Source: Treponema sp. (GTDB lineage: Bacteria > Spirochaetota > Spirochaetia > Treponematales > Breznakiellaceae). Taken from it: a stretch of 17,874 nucleotides of DNA. Below, piece by piece: positions 14,246 to 17,874 of this stretch. The stretch spans positions 1 through 17,874 of the forward strand of contig JAITAI010000075.1 in assembly GCA_031284195.1 (NCBI GenBank), read 5' to 3'. Numbering within the stretch: the stretch's first letter is position 1; every line of letters begins with the position of its first letter. Made by a program: the position numbers and the translations under genes. Under the pieces are notes generated by a model. It did no database searches. It was not told the DNA's origin and worked only from the letters and a program-made list of their open reading frames with translations.

Positions 14246-15100
14246 TTAGCCGTTTACTTTGCTTACTTGATTTATCAAGGTCCCCAGCATAGCATCCTCG
14301 GTTTGAATCACCTTCTGATTGGCCTCATAGGCGCGGTTTACTTCGATCATGTTGACCATTTCCAGAACCGGATCCACGTTGGAAGATTCGGTGAAACCCT
14401 GGACCACTCGAGGCCGGTTTTCCATATCCATAACCCGGGCCTCTCCAGAAATATCCGTGGAACGGTACAGGCTGGAACCTTGTTTTTGTAGATACCGGTC
14501 CACATCGAATTCTACCAACTTCAGCGTATCCAGTAAGGTTGTGTCTTCCCAGGAGTTGTCTTCTTTGGAAATCATGCGGCTAGGATCCTCCGTATACGCG
14601 GCATTAACCCACACCTGGCCTTGCTTATCTACCTGAAAATTATTGGCCTGAACCTTGATAGGACCCTTTTCTCCGAGTACCGGATACCCTTCCTTGGTTT
14701 CCAGATACCCCTCTTTCCCCAACTGAAAAGAACCATTCCGGGTATACCGCTCACCCCAGGGGGTATCCACGGTCATGAAACCCTTTCCGTCCAAGGCAAG
14801 GTCGAAATCACTTTGGGTTTCCTTCATAGCTCCCTGTTCAAAGCTGGTATACAGTTCATTCAATTCGACTCCAGTACCGAGTTTTCCAATCACCGGCGCC
14901 ATATCTGCAGAGCCAAAGGGATGCTGATATACCCCGTCATCGTCCATTCGACGTAACAAGAGCTCTGGAAAGGCTTTAAATGTGGTTATATCTTTCTTGT
15001 ACCCATCTGCATCGACGTTTGCCAGGTTATTTGCCAGGGCATCCAAACGCCATTGCTGGGCCCGCATCCCACTAGCGCCGGTATACCATCCTCTAATCAA
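14246..15100 (-). CDS. flgF: Flagellar hook-basal body protein, proximal rod FlgF/FlhO type
   Basis: A 284-residue rod protein, first in the operon with flgG and flgJ. The start is TTG at 15100, supported by GGGGAGG six bases upstream and by the family N-terminus (IRGWYTGASGM directly after it). The rod motif NNLANVDADGYK is at 24-35, the core has LALDGKGFMTVDTPWGERY and YTRNGSFQL, and the C-terminus is EMVNMIEVNRAYEANQKVIQ. Spirochaete annotations call this gene flhO, flgF or a second flgG; the divergent middle (WVNAAYTEDPSRMISKEDNS) separates it from the adjacent flgG. It builds the proximal rod between inner membrane and hook. A candidate sigma-28 promoter sits at 15125-15151. Confidence 0.9.
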   Translation of the reverse strand: MIRGWYTGASGMRAQQWRLDALANNLANVDADGYKKDITTFKAFPELLLRRMDDDGVYQHPFGSADMAPVIGKLGTGVELNELYTSFEQGAMKETQSDFDLALDGKGFMTVDTPWGERYTRNGSFQLGKEGYLETKEGYPVLGEKGPIKVQANNFQVDKQGQVWVNAAYTEDPSRMISKEDNSWEDTTLLDTLKLVEFDVDRYLQKQGSSLYRSTDISGEARVMDMENRPRVVQGFTESSNVDPVLEMVNMIEVNRAYEANQKVIQTEDAMLGTLINQVSKVNG

Positions 15101-15124
15101 TTAGGTCCTCCCCTATTGACTTGA

Positions 15125-15151
15125 ATATCGGTAGCAATCGAAAGGCTCTTA
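15125..15151 (-). promoter_or_regulatory. Candidate sigma-28 (FliA) promoter of the flagellar operon
   Basis: On the minus strand TAAG (15151-15148) is followed after exactly 15 nt by ACCGATAT (15132-15125). The sigma-28 consensus is TAAA-N15-GCCGATAA, so the -10 matches at six of eight bases. Transcription would begin about 15-20 nt before the TTG start, leaving room for the GGGGAGG ribosome site. Its position upstream of a flagellar operon supports it. Confidence 0.5.
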
Positions 15152-15227
15152 AATAGAATAAGCAGAGGGGTACTATCCTTCTTGATACAGGGCAAAGAAA
15201 AAGAGGGGATTCTAAGAAGAAATGCAA

Positions 15228-15257
15228 GGTTTCCCAAAACGTTATTTGTGGGAAACC
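15228..15257 (-). terminator. Hairpin after the 15380-16900 gene, possible terminator
   Basis: GGTTTCCC (15228-15235) and GGGAAACC (15250-15257) form a perfect 8-bp stem with a 14-nt loop. On the minus strand the stem is followed by TTGCATTTCTTCTT, a broken T-rich tract. It lies between the membrane-protein gene and the flagellar promoter and would insulate the two operons. Confidence 0.45.
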
Positions 15258-15379
15258 CCCTATGATATAGTTTTAATGATACGCCCTGGCTTATTGCCCT
15301 GAGTCATATACTTATGAAAAGATAAGCCCTACCCTTTTACAGGACTCCATCTTAGGTGTACGGCCTGGCGTACAAGCTG

Positions 15380-16900
15380 CTAGGCATTACTGTCGAACAC
15401 GGTACTCCCCAGGGAAGATGCCTCCGGGTTTATTGAAGCCCGGTACTTACTCAGGGCTTGCTTTTCCCGTTCCAGTTCAGGGAAGGTATAGTTCGGGTTT
15501 CCCCCGGTATCCAGGCCTACTTCAGGAATCGAATACGAACCCATCTCCTTGATCACCTGGTTCTGGGCAGCGCTCAGGTTCTTGGGCTGGCACTCGGGCC
15601 TGTCCGCTTTGATGTCATTAACGGTAATCCCCTGGGGCCTTGACCACATAACCCCGTACCCTATCTTTCTCAGATTATCCAGTTTAATGGTTTCGTTCTC
15701 TTGTTTGGTAAAGAAGTACCGCAGGCTTGGAATGAACCAAAACAGTAAAGAGAAAATAAGGGGAACCACCCCTAAGCCCACCACAATGAGCGGCAGGGGA
15801 TTATCCACTACCACCTCTGATAAGGCATAGGTGATTTTGTACAGGTATGAAGCAGCGTCGAATTGCGCTTGCGTAGTAAGGGGGCCGGTACTCAGGGCAT
15901 TGAACAGGAAATACCCGCCGAAGATCAGGTTTACCCCATTGATGACGCTGAACCATAGGTTCATCTTTGTAGGGTTGGAGGAGAAATGCTTGAGCCGTTT
16001 TACCGGGGAAGAACCGCCAAAAGAACGATCCCGCCGGTCAGCCCGAAGCAGGAGCTCGTCGAAACGGTATACCAGGGTTCCTTCTTCGGTAACTTCTGGA
16101 AGTCCGCTGAATTCCACACAACAGGCGCTGAGGCCTTGCTCCGCTTCTGTTGGAGTACATCCGGTGAGGACCATGTATTCTGGGAGGGAAATGACCCCCT
16201 GGTTTGCCTGGATATAGGCGATGATGGCCTGCTTTTCTTTAGCGGTCCAATCCCCATTAGGATCTCCATCGCCGAAAATAAACGAGAAGATCGCCTTGTA
16301 CAACGGTTTGCCTTTAGGCCGGGAATTCTCTCCGGTATAGTACCGGCCGTTAAAGGAACGGTCCACAGCCTTGGTTAATTCCGAGTAAAACCAGATCCGG
16401 ATGATGAGGTCAAAGATGCTTCCTGCGAGGAACAAGCCTCCGCCACCACGGCCTTCCGAACGGTTATCCGAATTAGAGGAGTTGGAAGCCACTGAAACCG
16501 CCAAGGCAGCCAAGGCAATGAGCATGAAAAGGACAAAGTACCCTACAAGCATCACCATGATCCAAACCTTAAACAACAGGGTACCCGCAATTTTCATCCC
16601 CTCCAGGACCTTGTCGGTGAATTTCCGCAGGCCCGCCCGGAAACCCCGGTATTTACTGGTAAAACCCTGAGGAAAGGAATAGAGGATTTCCCCGGATTCG
16701 GTTACTTCAAGACGTCCTGAATACTCATCTGCTGCAACCGGAACCAGTTCCCGGATCGTGTTCAGAGGTAAGGCCGTTTGAGCCGCTATATCCGCTACGG
16801 TGGCGCCTTTCCGCTGCTTTTTAAACGCATCAGTGATCTTCCGATAGGCGGCTTTGTCCTTTATAGAGAAGGAAAAAACGGTTTTATCTGTATATCCCAT
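15380..16900 (-). CDS. Multi-pass membrane protein with three winged-helix-like segments, unknown function
   Basis: The 506-residue protein starts at an ATG with AAGAGGAG upstream. Two segments share one pattern, a helix-turn-helix-like stretch followed by a beta-hairpin: 33-78 (TVADIAAQTALPLNTIREL, then GRLEVTESGEILYSFP) and 236-284 (VISLPEYMVLTGCTPTEAE, then GLPEVTEEGTLVYRF). A third, weaker copy is at 424-474 (GITVNDIKA, then GLDTGGNPNYTFPEL). Membrane spans lie near 112-138, 157-172, 316-336 and 368-392, with a Gly/Ser-rich loop at 139-156. FSFIFGDGDPNGDW (205-218) looks strongly constrained; I recall a similar motif in cyanobacterial and plastid membrane proteins, unverified. It lies 36 nt downstream of an Fe-S-type Rrf2 regulator, so the pair is likely co-regulated. 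No enzyme motif seen. Confidence 0.82.
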   Translation of the reverse strand: MGYTDKTVFSFSIKDKAAYRKITDAFKKQRKGATVADIAAQTALPLNTIRELVPVAADEYSGRLEVTESGEILYSFPQGFTSKYRGFRAGLRKFTDKVLEGMKIAGTLLFKVWIMVMLVGYFVLFMLIALAALAVSVASNSSNSDNRSEGRGGGGLFLAGSIFDLIIRIWFYSELTKAVDRSFNGRYYTGENSRPKGKPLYKAIFSFIFGDGDPNGDWTAKEKQAIIAYIQANQGVISLPEYMVLTGCTPTEAEQGLSACCVEFSGLPEVTEEGTLVYRFDELLLRADRRDRSFGGSSPVKRLKHFSSNPTKMNLWFSVINGVNLIFGGYFLFNALSTGPLTTQAQFDAASYLYKITYALSEVVVDNPLPLIVVGLGVVPLIFSLLFWFIPSLRYFFTKQENETIKLDNLRKIGYGVMWSRPQGITVNDIKADRPECQPKNLSAAQNQVIKEMGSYSIPEVGLDTGGNPNYTFPELEREKQALSKYRASINPEASSLGSTVFDSNA

Positions 16901-16936
16901 GGATATTACTCCTCTTAATCGACATGAAGGGCCCTT

Positions 16937-17449
16937 TTAGTCCCCAGAGCTCTGGATTTTAAAAGAACTCTCTGGGGCCCCTCGATTGTCCAAACTATCC
17001 TGTTCCCGGCCAGTATGTTCCCCTTCGGCCTTTTCCGGCAAGGTATTTTTTTCTAAAATCGACGCCAAGGTAACATTTTTAAAAAAATCATTCACCAGAG
17101 TGGTTACATCCGTCCATACCTCATGACTGAGGCAGGCCCCCATGCGGTCGCAGGTTTCCTGGTGCTTATCGCAGGAGATACTCTCCAAATCTTCTCCTGC
17201 CGCGTCCAAAATCGCCTTGATCGTGAGCTTATCCAGGGGTTGGGCGAAATAAAAGCCCCCTCCCGGTCCCCGGACAGATGAAACAATCCCCGCCTTGCGG
17301 AGCTTAAAAAAAATCTGTTCCAAAAATACCGACGAAATATGCTCCTGTTCCGATAAGTGATTGATGGAAACCGGGGCGCCATCTTTTCCCATTTTTGCCA
17401 GTGCCAAGGATGCCCGCAGTGCATACCGGCCCCGTGTGGTAATTCGCAT
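16937..17449 (-). CDS. Rrf2 family transcriptional regulator with IscR-like Fe-S ligands
   Basis: A 170-residue winged-helix DNA-binding protein. The N-terminus MRITTRGRYALRASLALA is typical of Rrf2, followed by the recognition region SSVFLEQIFFKLRKAGIVSS (39-58) and the wing VRGPGGGFYFA (59-69). Residues 93-109 carry Cys93, Cys100, Cys106 and His109, spaced C-x6-C-x5-C-x2-H; E. coli IscR binds its [2Fe-2S] cluster with C-x5-C-x5-C-x2-H. An iron-sulfur, oxidative or nitrosative sensor is therefore likely, closer to IscR than to CymR. No isc or suf genes are visible in the window. The C-terminal ~35 residues are acidic and probably disordered. A dyad between its predicted -35 and -10 suggests autoregulation. 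It is first in an operon with the membrane protein gene. Confidence 0.92.
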   Translation of the reverse strand: MRITTRGRYALRASLALAKMGKDGAPVSINHLSEQEHISSVFLEQIFFKLRKAGIVSSVRGPGGGFYFAQPLDKLTIKAILDAAGEDLESISCDKHQETCDRMGACLSHEVWTDVTTLVNDFFKNVTLASILEKNTLPEKAEGEHTGREQDSLDNRGAPESSFKIQSSGD

Positions 17450-17502
17450 TAAAAAATACCCCCTTTCCTCTCTTTCGCTCTTGGATTCTTTTTTCTTACA
17501 TG

Positions 17503-17531
17503 ACTATATTGTATTTTGTTACAAATGAAAA
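17503..17531 (-). promoter_or_regulatory. Predicted promoter and operator of the Rrf2 operon
   Basis: On the minus strand TTTTCA (17531-17526) and TATAGT (17508-17503) are 17 nt apart. The spacer contains the dyad TTGTAACAAAATACAA (17524-17509), arms TTGTA and TACAA around 6 nt. A regulator bound there would block RNA polymerase, as in Rrf2 autoregulation. The -35 is a four-of-six match. Confidence 0.5.
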
Positions 17532-17698
17532 GACAGTCAGCGGGGAGGATTCTGCATTGAAACAGGGGACCCCTGCTTTCGCAGATGGAACTGGGTTCCA
17601 TGGAACCGAACTCCCCGGAACGCAGCTCCGCTTTCATGAATGAAGAAAGGTTTTGGCATGCACAAGCCAGGCTTCAGGGTAATCCCTGAACTTTTTTT
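17517..17698 (+). ncRNA. Candidate small RNA or untranslated transcript ending at a good terminator
   Basis: A strong plus-strand terminator at 17673-17698 has no plus-strand gene in front of it. Upstream, TTGGAT (17481-17486) and TATATT (17505-17510), 18 nt apart, could start a transcript near 17517. The interval holds several hairpins: CAGGGGACCCCTG nested inside CTGC...GCAG, the perfect palindrome GGTTCCATGGAACC, CTTTC...GAAAG, and TGGC...GCCA. There is no convincing open frame. The length (~180 nt) is in the range of regulatory RNAs, but I recognise no known family, and the 5' end is a guess. Confidence 0.3.
17673..17698 (+). terminator. Rho-independent terminator on the plus strand
   Basis: TTCAGGG (17673-17679) pairs perfectly with CCCTGAA (17684-17690) around a TAAT tetraloop, followed by C and seven T residues. 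No annotated plus-strand gene precedes it, so it ends an unknown transcript. Confidence 0.85.
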
Positions 17699-17748
17699 AG
17701 GTTATATAAAATCTATACAAAAAGTCCTAAAAGAATCACCTTCCGCTA

Positions 17749-17777
17749 TTGACTAAAAAATTTATTAAAAATATAGT
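17749..17777 (+). promoter_or_regulatory. Strong sigma-70-type promoter for the exported-protein gene at 17822
   Basis: TTGACT (17749-17754) and TATAGT (17772-17777) are separated by exactly 17 nt of almost pure A/T. Upstream is also A/T-rich, like an UP element. Transcription would start near 17784, giving a leader of about 38 nt. Confidence 0.75.
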
Positions 17778-17821
17778 TTTTACAATCTTGAGTTTCATTA
17801 AGAATTTTTTGGAGGTTTTTT

Positions 17822-17874
17822 ATGAAGAAGCTATTGGCTGTTTGTATTATTGGTTTGTCCCTCGGGACTATGGG
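17822..17874 (+). CDS. N-terminus of an exported protein (truncated by the window end)
   Basis: ATG at 17822 has GGAGG (17811-17815) six bases upstream. The 17 complete codons read MKKLLAVCIIGLSLGTM, a clear signal peptide with two lysines and a hydrophobic core. The strong promoter, good ribosome site and short leader suggest an abundant envelope or outer-membrane protein. Nothing more can be said from this fragment. Confidence 0.75.
   Translation, partial: MKKLLAVCIIGLSLGTM

Noticed and set aside
17449..17637. Minus-strand 62-residue ORF upstream of the Rrf2 gene
   Set aside because: It runs through the predicted promoter, has a biased composition and no ribosome site.

Overview
The window looks like chromosomal DNA of a treponeme-type spirochaete. 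The pointers are a flagellar rod cassette (flgF/flhO, flgG and a flgJ that is only a rod-binding domain), a PUR-family nucleic-acid-binding protein of the Borrelia BpuR type, a lipoprotein with a spirochaete-style lipobox and a Listeria-Bacteroides (InlB B) repeat, and several exported proteins without a recognisable function. GC is intermediate, starts include TTG and GTG, and the lipoprotein and the 395-1060 protein resemble families I associate with gut or termite-gut Treponema. The genus-level call is inference from gene content; no rRNA or other definitive marker is present.

Layout. 1-1060: the tail of an open frame carrying a 21-bp/7-residue repeat, then an unnamed conserved protein. 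1061-2367: a structured leader, a surface lipoprotein and a strong terminator. 2397-6004 (minus strand): a possible 43-residue ORF, a beta-CASP metallo-beta-lactamase ribonuclease, rlmB and an exported protein with conserved TIM-barrel-like motifs. 6147-7444 (plus): an exported protein translationally coupled to a small acidic protein. 7655-10039 (minus): a phosphohexomutase followed by the PUR-domain protein. 10040-11184: no intact gene, but a degraded gene and a striking array of 23-bp tandem quasi-palindromes. 11185-12967 (plus): a Gfo/Idh/MocA oxidoreductase and a CPBP membrane protease. 12948-15100 (minus): the flagellar operon behind a possible sigma-28 promoter. 15380-17449 (minus): an Fe-S-type Rrf2 regulator and a multi-pass membrane protein with three winged-helix-like segments. 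17450-17874: a promoter/operator region, a possible small RNA with a good terminator, and the start of an exported protein running off the window.

How the genes fit together. Most are housekeeping (rRNA methylation, RNA processing, sugar-phosphate metabolism, motility) in short operons with tight spacing and good Shine-Dalgarno sites. The unexplained parts are the two tandem repeat arrays, the structured leader before the lipoprotein, the pairing of an IscR-like regulator with a membrane protein bearing putative winged helices, and the intergenic region near the right end. I saw no CRISPR array, tRNA, rRNA, transposase or phage gene. I see no proof of a new defence or mobile system; the 23-bp array is the best candidate for something undescribed.
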